From assembly GCF_020740535.1 (NCBI RefSeq), contig NZ_CP082362.1:434001-498000 (forward strand): a stretch of 64,000 bases of DNA. Direction: 5' to 3'. The position numbers and the translations under genes were made by a program. This stretch comes from Streptomyces profundus (GTDB taxonomy: Bacteria; Actinomycetota; Actinomycetes; Streptomycetales; Streptomycetaceae). Shown here one piece after another: positions 18,189 to 25,779 of this stretch. How positions within the stretch are numbered: position 1 is the first letter of the stretch; every line of letters begins with the position of its first letter. The notes beneath the pieces are model-generated. The model saw nothing but the letters and a program-made list of their open reading frames with translations, searched no databases and was not told where the DNA came from.

Positions 18189-18779
18189 TCAGGCCGTCGT
18201 CTTCCCCTGCTGGCGTTCGGCCTTGCGGGCGGCCTGAGCCTCACGCGCCTCGGCCATCGCCTCGGTCTTCTTCTTGTGCGGACCGAGAACCATGATCATG
18301 TTCCGGCCGTCCTGCTTGGGGTTGGACTCCACAAAGCCCAGATCCTGGACGTCCTCCGCGAGCCGCTGGAGCAGTCGGAAGCCCAACTCGGGGCGGGACT
18401 GCTCACGACCGCGGAACATGATCGTGATCTTGACCTTGTCCCCCTGCTTGAGGAACCGGACGACATGACCCTTCTTGGTGTCATAGTCGTGCGGGTCGAT
18501 CTTCGGCCGGAGCTTCATCTCCTTGATGACCGTGTGCGCCTGGTTCTTGCGCGCCTCACGTGCCTTCAGGGCCGACTCGTACTTGAACTTTCCGTAGTCC
18601 ATGAGCTTGCACACCGGCGGGCGGGCGGTCGCCGCCACCTCGACCAGGTCCAGGTCGTACTCCTGGGCAAGCTCCAGGGCCTTCGCAAGCGGCACGATGC
18701 CGACCTGCTCGCCACTGGGACCGACGAGTCGCACCTCGGGGACGCGAATCCGGTCGTTGATACGGGGCTCGGCGCTGAT
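18189..18779 (-). CDS. infC: translation initiation factor IF-3, probable ATC start
   Basis: A 196-residue IF-3 with the N-terminal domain [25 protein letters not shown], the linker, and the C-terminal 30S-binding domain ([24 protein letters not shown]). The protein should begin at ISAEPRIND. The codon there is ATC (18779-18777), with a perfect GAGGAGG core ending 4 nt upstream and no ATG, GTG or TTG in that window. The frame stays open far upstream, so some annotations would extend it, but the extension lies in the mRNA leader. IF-3 proofreads against AUU/AUC-type starts, so a non-canonical start lets it limit its own synthesis, as known for E. coli infC (AUU). The start choice is inference from the ribosome binding site. 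Confidence 0.93.
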   Translation of the reverse strand: MSAEPRINDRIRVPEVRLVGPSGEQVGIVPLAKALELAQEYDLDLVEVAATARPPVCKLMDYGKFKYESALKAREARKNQAHTVIKEMKLRPKIDPHDYDTKKGHVVRFLKQGDKVKITIMFRGREQSRPELGFRLLQRLAEDVQDLGFVESNPKQDGRNMIMVLGPHKKKTEAMAEAREAQAARKAERQQGKTTA

Positions 18780-19040
18780 GGGGCCTCCTCGGTTACGCCG
18801 CACGGATGTCTGGCGAACAGCCGCGCTAGATCGTGTGACCACCGTTCGACGGCGTAAAAAACGCCCCGACCGGTAACACAGGCGGGGCTCCGAGACAGAC
18901 CGGGAGCACCAGCGCGGTGAAACCGCGAGGCGCTGCCTGACCAAAGACCTCCCGACCCTCCGGGTCGGCGAGGTGGGAGCGCGGAGCCTCCACTTGCGGG
19001 CCGGACACACAGATGTCCGGCCGGTCAACCTCCAGGCTAC
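18780..19040 (-). promoter_or_regulatory. structured infC-rpmI-rplT leader with attenuator-like terminator
   Basis: The stretch before infC is dense in hairpins on the mRNA strand: a long stem at 18947-18973 (core CCGACCC/GGGTCGG), CGCGGT-GAA-ACCGCG at 18913-18927, and GCCCCG/CGGGGC (18863-18868 with 18883-18888) followed directly by six U residues (18856-18861). The last has the form of an intrinsic terminator 75 bp before the infC start, so it could work as an attenuator. Leaders that control this operon are known in other phyla; I do not recognise this one as a named family. Confidence 0.6.
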
Positions 19041-19128
19041 ACCACCGCACGGAGGGGGCGAAGCCGGTCCTGAGGGCGGGGGCCGCCCCCGGTCCAGCCC
19101 CCGGGGACGGCGGCCTAGGCTGAGCGGC

Positions 19129-19500
19129 ATGAGCGACGAAGCCCCCGCCCCCGACCCCGCCGAGACCCCCGACGTGGCGGACCTGACCAGGGACATCGCC
19201 GACGTCCCCGCGGTCGAGGTGATCACCACGGTCGCCGTCCACCTGATGAGTTCGGCCGCGGTCAACCTGGGGCTGGCCGAGGGGGGCGAGCGGCACCAGG
19301 ACCTGGACGAGGCGCGCAAGCTGATCACCGCGCTGGCCGGCCTGGTGACCGCCGGCGCCGGCGAGATCGGCACGTATCACGCCGCGCCCCTCAGGGACGG
19401 GCTCAAATCGCTCCAGCTGGCCTTCCGCGAGGCGTCGGCCGTGCCGGACGAGCCCGGGCAGGGGCCGGGCGAGAAGTACACGGGCCCGGTCATTCGCTAG
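19129..19500 (+). CDS. DUF1844 domain protein
   Basis: A 123-residue soluble protein with the DUF1844 core ([45 protein letters not shown]). It is acidic and proline-rich at the N-terminus. It is commonly found beside infC in actinobacteria; its function is unknown. I chose the ATG at 19129, where the family begins; the frame is open upstream but within the infC leader. The last 11 bp overlap the convergent aquaporin gene. Confidence 0.88.
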   Translation: MSDEAPAPDPAETPDVADLTRDIADVPAVEVITTVAVHLMSSAAVNLGLAEGGERHQDLDEARKLITALAGLVTAGAGEIGTYHAAPLRDGLKSLQLAFREASAVPDEPGQGPGEKYTGPVIR

Positions 19501-20332
19501 CCCGCGCGTCCGCCCCGCCGGGCTTCCCCGCCTTACGGGAGCCACCCGACCCACCGGACCTGCCGAGCTTCTCGGAGAGCCAGGGGATGTCCTGGAACCA
19601 CGCCTCGGGCCGCTCATGGGTGAACCGGTGGGCGAGCACCGCGATCGCGGCGCCCACCAGCGGGGCCAGCACGAAGAGCCAGAGCTGGATCAGCGCGTCG
19701 CCGCCGGCGAACAGCGCCGGCCCGATGGAGCGCGCCGGGTTGAGCGAGGCCCCGGTGAGCGGGATGCCGATCAGGCTCACCGCCGCCAGGGTCAGGCCGA
19801 CGGGCAGCCCGTCCAGGCTGCCGAGGGTGACCTTCCTGGTCACCGAGAGATAGACGAAGACCAGCAGCGCGGCCAGCATCACCTCGACGACGAACGAGCC
19901 GGCGATGGTCAGACCGACGGCCGACCTGTGCCCGTACCCGTTGCTGCCGAACGCCTCCCCGGTCTTGAGCCCGGGCACCTGGTGCGCCACCAGGAAGAGC
20001 AGCGCGGCGCCGACGATCGCCCCCACCAGCTGGGCCACCCAGTACCCGACGGCCGCGCGGGGGGTCATCCGGCCGGCCAGCAGCATGCCCAGCGTCACCG
20101 CCGGGTTCAGCTGCGCCCCTGAGACGGGGCCCAGCACATAGGCGAGGGCCACCAGCGTGAAGCCGAAGGCGAGGGCGATGCCGAGGCTGCCGATGAACTC
20201 GCCCGCCAGCACCGCCGACCCCACGGCGAAGAAGACGAGGACCAGCGTCCCCAGCAGTTCGGCCACCAGCGACGCGGGATCGCTGTCGGCCGACTTCCCG
20301 GCCGTTCTCTCGGCGGACATCTCGGCCGACAT
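19490..20332 (-). CDS. aquaporin (MIP family), AqpZ-like
   Basis: A 280-residue channel with six transmembrane segments and two NPA loops, GAQLNPAVTLG and GASLNPARSIGPA. The residue after the second NPAR is Ser, as in water-selective aquaporins; the glycerol facilitator at 59654 has Asp there. The C-terminal tail after ERPEAWFQDIPWL is Gly/Ser/Lys-rich. The ATG at 20332 has TGGAGGG upstream. It is likely a water channel of the plasma membrane. Confidence 0.9.
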   Translation of the reverse strand: MSAEMSAERTAGKSADSDPASLVAELLGTLVLVFFAVGSAVLAGEFIGSLGIALAFGFTLVALAYVLGPVSGAQLNPAVTLGMLLAGRMTPRAAVGYWVAQLVGAIVGAALLFLVAHQVPGLKTGEAFGSNGYGHRSAVGLTIAGSFVVEVMLAALLVFVYLSVTRKVTLGSLDGLPVGLTLAAVSLIGIPLTGASLNPARSIGPALFAGGDALIQLWLFVLAPLVGAAIAVLAHRFTHERPEAWFQDIPWLSEKLGRSGGSGGSRKAGKPGGADARASE

Positions 20333-20430
20333 GGCGCCCTCCAGTGCCTAGGGGAATCTGCTGGCAGTCTTGAGCAGCTGAGGGTCCCTCGCATGTCGGC
20401 TGGGCCGGCCGGGTGACGGGGTTCGGCGGG

Positions 20431-21159
20431 TCACCGCCGGTAGGTGGGCTCCCCCGGCAGGCCGCTGCCCGGCGGCAGGATCGCCAGCTGGAGGCCGCGC
20501 ACCAGATGCACCCTGAGGTCCTGCTGGGCGGCGAGCGCGCCGGCCAGCGCACGGGCGGCCACGGCCGGCTCGGCGGACGGCTCCAGCAGCACGGCGAGGG
20601 TGCCGTCCGCCTCGCCGCCGGGGACCAACTGGGCGGCGAGAACGTCCGGTTGGCTCCGCAGCGCCGCCCGCACCCCGTCGAGCACCGCGGGCCTCTCGGC
20701 CGGGGCGCCGCCCCCGGCCAGGGTGCGCAGGGCCGGGCCCGCCACCTCGAAGGCCACAGGCCCCGCGGCGTCGACGACCAGGACGCCGGCGCCCTCCTGG
20801 ACGGCCGCGGCCAGCGCCTGCGACGGGGTGACGGGGACGGGGCGCGCCTCGGGCCGCCAGCGGGTGAGCGTCTCGATGGCGCTGAACACCGGCAGGGCCC
20901 GCCGGCCGTCGGGAAGCTGGAGGGTGAGCAGCGCCATCTCGCTGCTCTTCTCCCGGCGGCGCCCGGCCTCGTCCGTCTCCGCCTCCCCCAGCACGGCGAC
21001 GACGGGGGCCAGCAGACGGGCCTCGGCGAGGGCGGCGAGCACGGCGGGGCGGGCGCCGGCGGGATCGTCGACCCAGCGGTCGAGGGCCGCGCGCAGGGCG
21101 GGGTCGGCGGTGCCGTCGTCGTCGGCGAAGGCCGGCTGGGGAATGTTCTTGAGGGCCAC
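20431..21159 (-). CDS. SseB-family protein
   Basis: A 242-residue soluble protein with two SseB-like halves: MALKNIPQPAFADDDGTADPALRAAL and the FSAIETLTRW region in the first, then the C-terminal half ending GEPTYRR. SseB was named as an enhancer of serine-sensitivity protein in E. coli; its role is not known. The start is GTG with only a weak ribosome binding site. It lies upstream of the aquaporin gene on the same strand, with a gap of about 100 bp. Confidence 0.85.
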   Translation of the reverse strand: MALKNIPQPAFADDDGTADPALRAALDRWVDDPAGARPAVLAALAEARLLAPVVAVLGEAETDEAGRRREKSSEMALLTLQLPDGRRALPVFSAIETLTRWRPEARPVPVTPSQALAAAVQEGAGVLVVDAAGPVAFEVAGPALRTLAGGGAPAERPAVLDGVRAALRSQPDVLAAQLVPGGEADGTLAVLLEPSAEPAVAARALAGALAAQQDLRVHLVRGLQLAILPPGSGLPGEPTYRR

Positions 21160-21264
21160 CCGTCGAGGGTATCCAGCGACCGGTCAGGGACCCCCGGCAG
21201 GCCGCCGGCCACGGGCGCGCGGCCTCCCGCTCACCCGCTGTTACCCGTTTTTCATACAACAACC

Positions 21265-21292
21265 GGTGACTCGCGTAAGTGTGCGAGTTACC
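21265..21292 (+). promoter_or_regulatory. start-proximal inverted repeat before the serine hydrolase gene
   Basis: GGTGACTCGC (21265-21274) and GCGAGTTACC (21283-21292) pair over 10 bp with one G-U wobble and an 8-nt loop, extendable by AAC/GTT with one bulged base. It ends 4 bp before the probable ATG at 21297. As RNA it would hide the initiation region; as DNA it could be an operator. Confidence 0.5.
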
Positions 21293-21296
21293 GTTC

Positions 21297-22289
21297 ATGT
21301 TGATGAATGTGAACGGTCAGCCGCCAGCGCGACGGTTTCGTCCCGTCCTGCTGGTGAACACCGCCCTCGCGGGCACGCTGCTGGCCTTCTCAGTCTCCGG
21401 TGACGCCCCGCCCCTCGCACTTCCGGGCGGCGACACGGCGTCCTCGGCGCGGGACGCGGCCGAGGTCGGAGCGGGACCGGAGGACAGCCTGGTGGAGGAC
21501 TCCCTGGACCAGCGTCCCTCGGACGCGGCTCCGCGGCCGGTGCCCGACCAGATGTCCAACGCGCGGCTGGCGCACGCGATGGCCCCGCTGGCGGTCGAGC
21601 CGAGCGCCCGGCTCTCGGTGTCGGTGCTGGCGCTGGAGAGCGGGACGAACGCCACCTTCGGCGCCGAGCGGTTCGACACGGCGAGCATCGTGAAGGTGGA
21701 CGTCCTGGCCGCCCTGCTGCTGCGGGCGCAGGACGAGGGGCGGGAGCTGACCGCCCTTGAGCGGGAACGCGCCGAGATCATGATCCGGGCCAGCGACAAC
21801 GCGGCGACGGACGCGCTGTGGTGGCTGATCGGCGGAGCCAGCGGCCTGGCCGAGGCGAACGAGCGGCTCGGCCTGACGTCCACCATCCCGGGCGGCGACG
21901 GCCACTGGGGGCTCACCCAGACCACCAGCGCCGACCAGATAGCCCTGCTGCGGGCCGTGTACGCGCCCGACTCGCCGCTCACCCCGTCCTCCCAGCGCTA
22001 TCTCCAGGAGCTGATGGCGACGGTGGTCGACGGCCAGCGGTGGGGCGTGTCGGCGGCGGCGACGGACGAGGGGTTCGAGCTGAAGAACGGCTGGCTGCCC
22101 AGGACCGAGACCGGGCTGTGGGACATCAACAGCATCGGCCGGGTGCAGGTCGCGGGTGAGGACTATCTGATAGCCGTGGTGTCCGACGGTCACGCCACCC
22201 AGGAGGCCGGCATAGCGGCCGTCGAGTGGGCGGCCATGGCCGCCGTGGGGGCGCTGGACCCGGCCGATCCGGTGACGCGCACCACCTGA
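21297..22289 (+). CDS. exported serine hydrolase, class A beta-lactamase-like
   Basis: A protein of about 330 residues of the penicillin-binding/class A beta-lactamase fold. It has an N-terminal hydrophobic signal or anchor (VLLVNTALAGTLLAFSVSG), then SIVK as the SxxK nucleophile motif, SDN in IRASDNAATDAL, and KNG in ELKNGWLP in the KTG position. All three motifs are intact, so it may be an active beta-lactamase or a cell-wall peptidase; I cannot tell which. No lipobox is visible. The start is uncertain: ATG at 21297 or 21303, neither with a good ribosome binding site. Confidence 0.87.
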   Translation: MLMNVNGQPPARRFRPVLLVNTALAGTLLAFSVSGDAPPLALPGGDTASSARDAAEVGAGPEDSLVEDSLDQRPSDAAPRPVPDQMSNARLAHAMAPLAVEPSARLSVSVLALESGTNATFGAERFDTASIVKVDVLAALLLRAQDEGRELTALERERAEIMIRASDNAATDALWWLIGGASGLAEANERLGLTSTIPGGDGHWGLTQTTSADQIALLRAVYAPDSPLTPSSQRYLQELMATVVDGQRWGVSAAATDEGFELKNGWLPRTETGLWDINSIGRVQVAGEDYLIAVVSDGHATQEAGIAAVEWAAMAAVGALDPADPVTRTT

Positions 22290-22319
22290 GCCGCGCGGCG
22301 CCGACTCCGGCCGCCCCCG

Positions 22320-23516
22320 TCACTCGGGGACGGCGTACGGGCGCCCGGCCCGGGTGCGACGGACCAGCAGCGCGCCCCCCGCGCCCAACAGCAGCACCCC
22401 CGTCGCGCCGGCGACCGGGGCCAGCCAGGCCCCGCCGCCCTCGCTCTCCTCGGGCGTCGGCCCCGGGCCGAAGTACGCGCCGCCATAGGTCTCCCCCGGC
22501 TCGACGGCCGCGGCGCCGGCCCGCTCGTTGGCCGCCTCGATCGCGGCACCCGCGTCGACGATCCCGCTGCCCAGCGCGTCGTTGCGACCGCCGTCGGGCG
22601 CGTGTTGGGCCGTCTCGGTGAGCAGCGCGCGGACCTCGGCCGGGGTGAGGTCGGGATGCGCCGAGAGCAGCAGCGCCGCGCAGCCGGAGACGAAGGCCGC
22701 GGCGGCCGATGTGCCCCAGCCGGTGTAGTAGCGGCCGTCCGGGTCGGCCACGATCACGTCCTTGCCGGGGGCGCTCACCGTGGCGTACCAGCGCCGGGTG
22801 GAGAACTCGGCCGGGCTGCCGCTCCGGTCCACCGCCGTCACCGCGATCACCCCCGGGTAGCCGGCCGGGTACGAGACCGGATCGCCGTTCTCGCCGCCGT
22901 TGCCCGCGGACGCCACCACCACCGCGCCCTTGGCGAGCGCGTAGCGGACGGCGGCGTCCTCCTCGGGGTCGGGGTGGGCCGAGTCGCTGTCGTCGCCGAG
23001 GGAGAGGTTGATCACGTCGGCGCCCTGGTCGGCGGCCCAGCGGATGCCTTCGGCCAGCGCGCCGGCGCGCTCGTCCCTGGCCTCGTCGCGCTGCGGGTCG
23101 TCGTCCTCCAGCAGCACCCGCACCGGCAGGACGCGGGCCCTCGGGGCGACGCCGATCACCCCGTCGTCGTTGTTCCTGCCGTGTCCCGCACCGGCGATGA
23201 TGCCGGCCATGGCGGTGCCGTGCTCCGCCCAGTACCGCTCGCCCGGTTCGGCGCCCATCCCGACGAGATCGCGGCCGGGCAGGACGTTGCCCGCCAGATC
23301 CGGGTGGTCGGCGTCGACGCCGGTGTCGAGCACGGCGACGGTGACCCCCTCCCCCTGGGTGAACTCCCAGGCGGCGGAGGCGTTGACCTGGTCGAGCGCC
23401 CAGCGCTGCTGCTCCCTGGTGGCGTCGGCACCGGCCACGCCGGCCCCCGGGCCGGCCAGGGCGACCAGCGCCCCCACCGTCACCAGCGCCACGCCGCCGA
23501 CCCGCCCCGCCCTCAC
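22320..23516 (-). CDS. mycP: mycosin-type subtilisin protease (type VII secretion-associated)
   Basis: A 398-residue membrane-anchored S8 protease. It has a signal peptide (cleavage near GVAGA), catalytic Asp64 (AVLDTGVD), His99 (EHGTAMAGIIAG) and Ser270 (GTSAAAAFVSG), and a C-terminal transmembrane helix (LAPVAGATGVLLLGAGGALLV) with RRTR after it. Mycosins act with ESX (type VII) systems at the outer face of the membrane. No eccB, eccC, eccD, eccE or WXG100 gene lies in the window. It overlaps the gene upstream by 4 bp (GTGA), so the two are co-translated. Confidence 0.9.
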   Translation of the reverse strand: MRAGRVGGVALVTVGALVALAGPGAGVAGADATREQQRWALDQVNASAAWEFTQGEGVTVAVLDTGVDADHPDLAGNVLPGRDLVGMGAEPGERYWAEHGTAMAGIIAGAGHGRNNDDGVIGVAPRARVLPVRVLLEDDDPQRDEARDERAGALAEGIRWAADQGADVINLSLGDDSDSAHPDPEEDAAVRYALAKGAVVVASAGNGGENGDPVSYPAGYPGVIAVTAVDRSGSPAEFSTRRWYATVSAPGKDVIVADPDGRYYTGWGTSAAAAFVSGCAALLLSAHPDLTPAEVRALLTETAQHAPDGGRNDALGSGIVDAGAAIEAANERAGAAAVEPGETYGGAYFGPGPTPEESEGGGAWLAPVAGATGVLLLGAGGALLVRRTRAGRPYAVPE

Positions 23517-24502
23517 GCGTCACCCCCGGTACGTGCCGCGTGCGCCTCGCGGAGCGGCTCGACGATCCGGGTCAGCACGCCCAGGCTGTCGTGCCCGAGG
23601 CCGGCCAGCGCCACCACGCCGTCCGCGCCGTCGGCGGTGGCCTCGGCGGCCGGGACCGGCGTGCCGACCGCGCGTCCGTCGGCGAAGCCGGTCACCGACC
23701 AGGCGACGACGGGGAGCCCCTCGTCCACCTCGATGCTCCAGGAGGCACGTTGGCCGTCGTCGAAGCCCTCCGCCGGGGTGCCGGGGACGGCGAACGGGCG
23801 CGGCAGCAGGTCGGTGCGCCCGCTGAGCCCCTCGTCGGCGAAGCGCCCGGCGAGCGCGGCGGTGACCGCCGGATCTGCGGTGGTGAAGAGCAGTCCCACG
23901 GTGGTGACGGTGGTCTCGGTCTCGTCGGTGTAGGTGGCGCGGATCAGCCGGTGGCAGCCGGCGGCGGAGAGCACCTCGCTGAGCAGCGGGTCGAAGGCGT
24001 CGGCGCAGCCGCCGTCCGGGGCGACGCCCAGGCGCAGCCATCTGCGGTCGGCGCCGCCGGGGCCCGCGTCGCCCGAGGTCAGCTCGGGCGGGAACAGCTC
24101 GTCGACCGGCAACTCCCGCCAGAGGTCGCGCCCTTCGGCCCAGGCCGACTCCTCGGCCCGCGCCCGGTCCTCACCGCCGGAGAGCCAGGTGCCGGCGGCG
24201 GACCCGCCCAGCAGGCCCGCGCCCAGCACCAGGCAGACGACGGCGCCGGTCAGCCGCACCGGCAGCCGCGAGGCGAGGGCGCGCAACGCCCGGTTCCGCG
24301 CGGCCAGCCGGAGTGCGTGGGGCGCGTTGGTGGGCGGCGGGGGCGCGAACGGGCGTGGTGGGCCGCTCGGTTGGGGAGGCGCGCTGGGCCTCGGCGGGGC
24401 GACGGGCGGCGGCGGGGGTGTGCGGAGCGGCGGCGCCCCGGCCGAACGCGCGGAGAGCAGCCGGGACGCAGGTGTGGAACGCGGCCCCTGCTCGGTGTTC
24501 AT
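23513..24502 (-). CDS. proline-rich single-span membrane protein, mycosin neighbour
   Basis: A 329-residue protein of unknown function. It has a Pro-rich cytoplasmic N-terminus (about 24-62), one transmembrane helix (about 84-108, LTGAVVCLVLGAGLLGGSAAGTWL), and a large extracellular domain with two cysteines (GGCADAF, AAGCHRL) that could form a disulphide. It overlaps mycP by 4 bp and follows the DUF2510 gene by 27 bp, so the three probably form one operon. I do not recognise the extracellular domain. Confidence 0.8.
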   Translation of the reverse strand: MNTEQGPRSTPASRLLSARSAGAPPLRTPPPPPVAPPRPSAPPQPSGPPRPFAPPPPTNAPHALRLAARNRALRALASRLPVRLTGAVVCLVLGAGLLGGSAAGTWLSGGEDRARAEESAWAEGRDLWRELPVDELFPPELTSGDAGPGGADRRWLRLGVAPDGGCADAFDPLLSEVLSAAGCHRLIRATYTDETETTVTTVGLLFTTADPAVTAALAGRFADEGLSGRTDLLPRPFAVPGTPAEGFDDGQRASWSIEVDEGLPVVAWSVTGFADGRAVGTPVPAAEATADGADGVVALAGLGHDSLGVLTRIVEPLREAHAARTGGDA

Positions 24503-24529
24503 CCGCCCACTCCCCGGCCAACCGGCGAC

Positions 24530-25579
24530 CTAACGGTCGCACGCGAACGGGGTAACTTTACGTGCGCGCCAGGCGGCAGCGGTACCTGGCCCGGTGGAGA
24601 CGGTGGTCGTACCCCGCAGGATCTGGTCGAGATCGGCCAACGGCGGCGCGCTGTCGACCTCGTCCCAGGTGAGTCGCAACAGCAGCAGGGTCCCCGGGTC
24701 CTGGGGCGAGACGAAGGCGACCGACTCCGCGTACGCCGTGCCGAGGGCGGTGGAGAGCCGCACCCGCACCCGGTAGCCGGGCTGACCGGCCACCGTCACC
24801 GGCTCGGCGGCCGTCTCCTCGGTGCCGAAGACGCCACCGTAGGCCGTCGACGGGTAGGCGTCGCGCCGGAGTTCGGGGATGTCGGCGCGGGCGGTGCCCT
24901 CGGTGGAGAGGGAGCCGGCGCCGGGCAGCGCCTGGAGTTGGGCGGCGCCCTCCAGGCAGTCAAGATCCGCGTTTGCCGGGCACGGATAGCCGCCGTAGAC
25001 CAACGAGACCCCGCCCGGCATCTCGCGTTCGGACCAGCCCGCGGGCAGGGGGAGGGCGACGCCGTCCACCCGCCGCGCGCTCAACTCGGCGCCCCTCCCG
25101 CCGTCTCCACCGCTCCCGCCCTCGGGGCCGCCGTCCTCGGCGGAGGGCCCGGGGCGTGGGCCGCTCCGCTGGCCCCCGTCCTGGCCGTCCAGCAGCAGCG
25201 GGACGAGAATGGCGGCGGCCAGGGCGAGTCCGAGGACACCCAGGCACAGGAACAGTGCCGTGCGCCGGCGCTGACGCCGTGGCCCGGCCGGGACGCCGCC
25301 CGGCAGGGTGGGCAGGGAGTGGCCGCCGGCCCCGGACGCCGGCGCGGTGTCGCGCCCCGAGCGCCCCGAGCGCCCCGAAGATTCCGAAGGCCCCGAAGGC
25401 CCCGAAGGCCCCGAAGGCCCCGAAGGCCCCGAAGGCAGCGTGGGGGTCTTGGCCAATGCCTCGGCGGTGGGGCGCACATGGGCGGTCCACACGGACCCGT
25501 CCCACCAGCGCTCCCGGCCCGGCGCCCCCGGCACGCCCTCCGGGTCGGGGTACCAGCCGGGTGGTGTGGTCAGGCTCAC
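24530..25579 (-). CDS. DUF2510 membrane protein with a collagen-like linker
   Basis: A 349-residue protein. It begins with the DUF2510 motif PPGWYPDPEG...RERWWDGSVWT, then a run of Gly-Pro-Ser triplets (about 50-66) and SGRSGRSGR, a transmembrane helix (LFLCLGVLGLALAAAILVPLLL), and an extracellular domain ending near the C-terminus. Function is unknown; DUF2510 is a common N-terminal module of actinobacterial membrane proteins. It is first in the operon with the mycosin. The GTG start overlaps a weak GGGGTG ribosome binding site. Confidence 0.82.
   Translation of the reverse strand: MSLTTPPGWYPDPEGVPGAPGRERWWDGSVWTAHVRPTAEALAKTPTLPSGPSGPSGPSGPSGPSESSGRSGRSGRDTAPASGAGGHSLPTLPGGVPAGPRRQRRRTALFLCLGVLGLALAAAILVPLLLDGQDGGQRSGPRPGPSAEDGGPEGGSGGDGGRGAELSARRVDGVALPLPAGWSEREMPGGVSLVYGGYPCPANADLDCLEGAAQLQALPGAGSLSTEGTARADIPELRRDAYPSTAYGGVFGTEETAAEPVTVAGQPGYRVRVRLSTALGTAYAESVAFVSPQDPGTLLLLRLTWDEVDSAPPLADLDQILRGTTTVSTGPGTAAAWRARKVTPFACDR
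25353..25434 (-). repeat. 9-bp tandem repeat encoding Gly-Pro-Ser triplets
   Basis: On the plus strand CCCCGAAGG-type units repeat about five times (25384-25434), next to three CGCCCCGAG-type units (25353-25379). On the coding strand they give the collagen-like GPS triplets and GRS triplets of the DUF2510 protein. Such arrays vary in copy number by slippage. Confidence 0.8.
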
Positions 25580-25641
25580 CCCGTGAACTTCTCACACCGG
25601 GGCCGTGGCGGCCAGTATCGGAGCGATGACCCGGGGATCAC

Positions 25642-25676
25642 GGGACAACGCCCGGCACACGGCCGGGCGTTGTCCC
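25642..25676 (-). terminator. perfect 15-bp hairpin after the antiporter gene
   Basis: GGGACAACGCCCGGC (25642-25656) and GCCGGGCGTTGTCCC (25662-25676) pair perfectly with a 5-nt loop, about 100 bp after the antiporter stop and before the DUF2510 gene. There is no U-run. It likely ends antiporter transcription. Confidence 0.75.
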
Positions 25677-25779
25677 TGTTCACCGGTGTTCGTTGGCATA
25701 TGACACCGCCGTCGAGACCTGAAGGTGGCGCTGAGCCCTCGATCGATGGTGTCGCGTCGAAGCTGGCCGGTCGGCCCGG

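Noticed and set aside
18780..19373. A longer infC frame extending about 200 codons upstream
   Set aside because: It reads through the hairpin-rich leader, has no conserved protein, and the perfect ribosome binding site lies at the ATC start instead.
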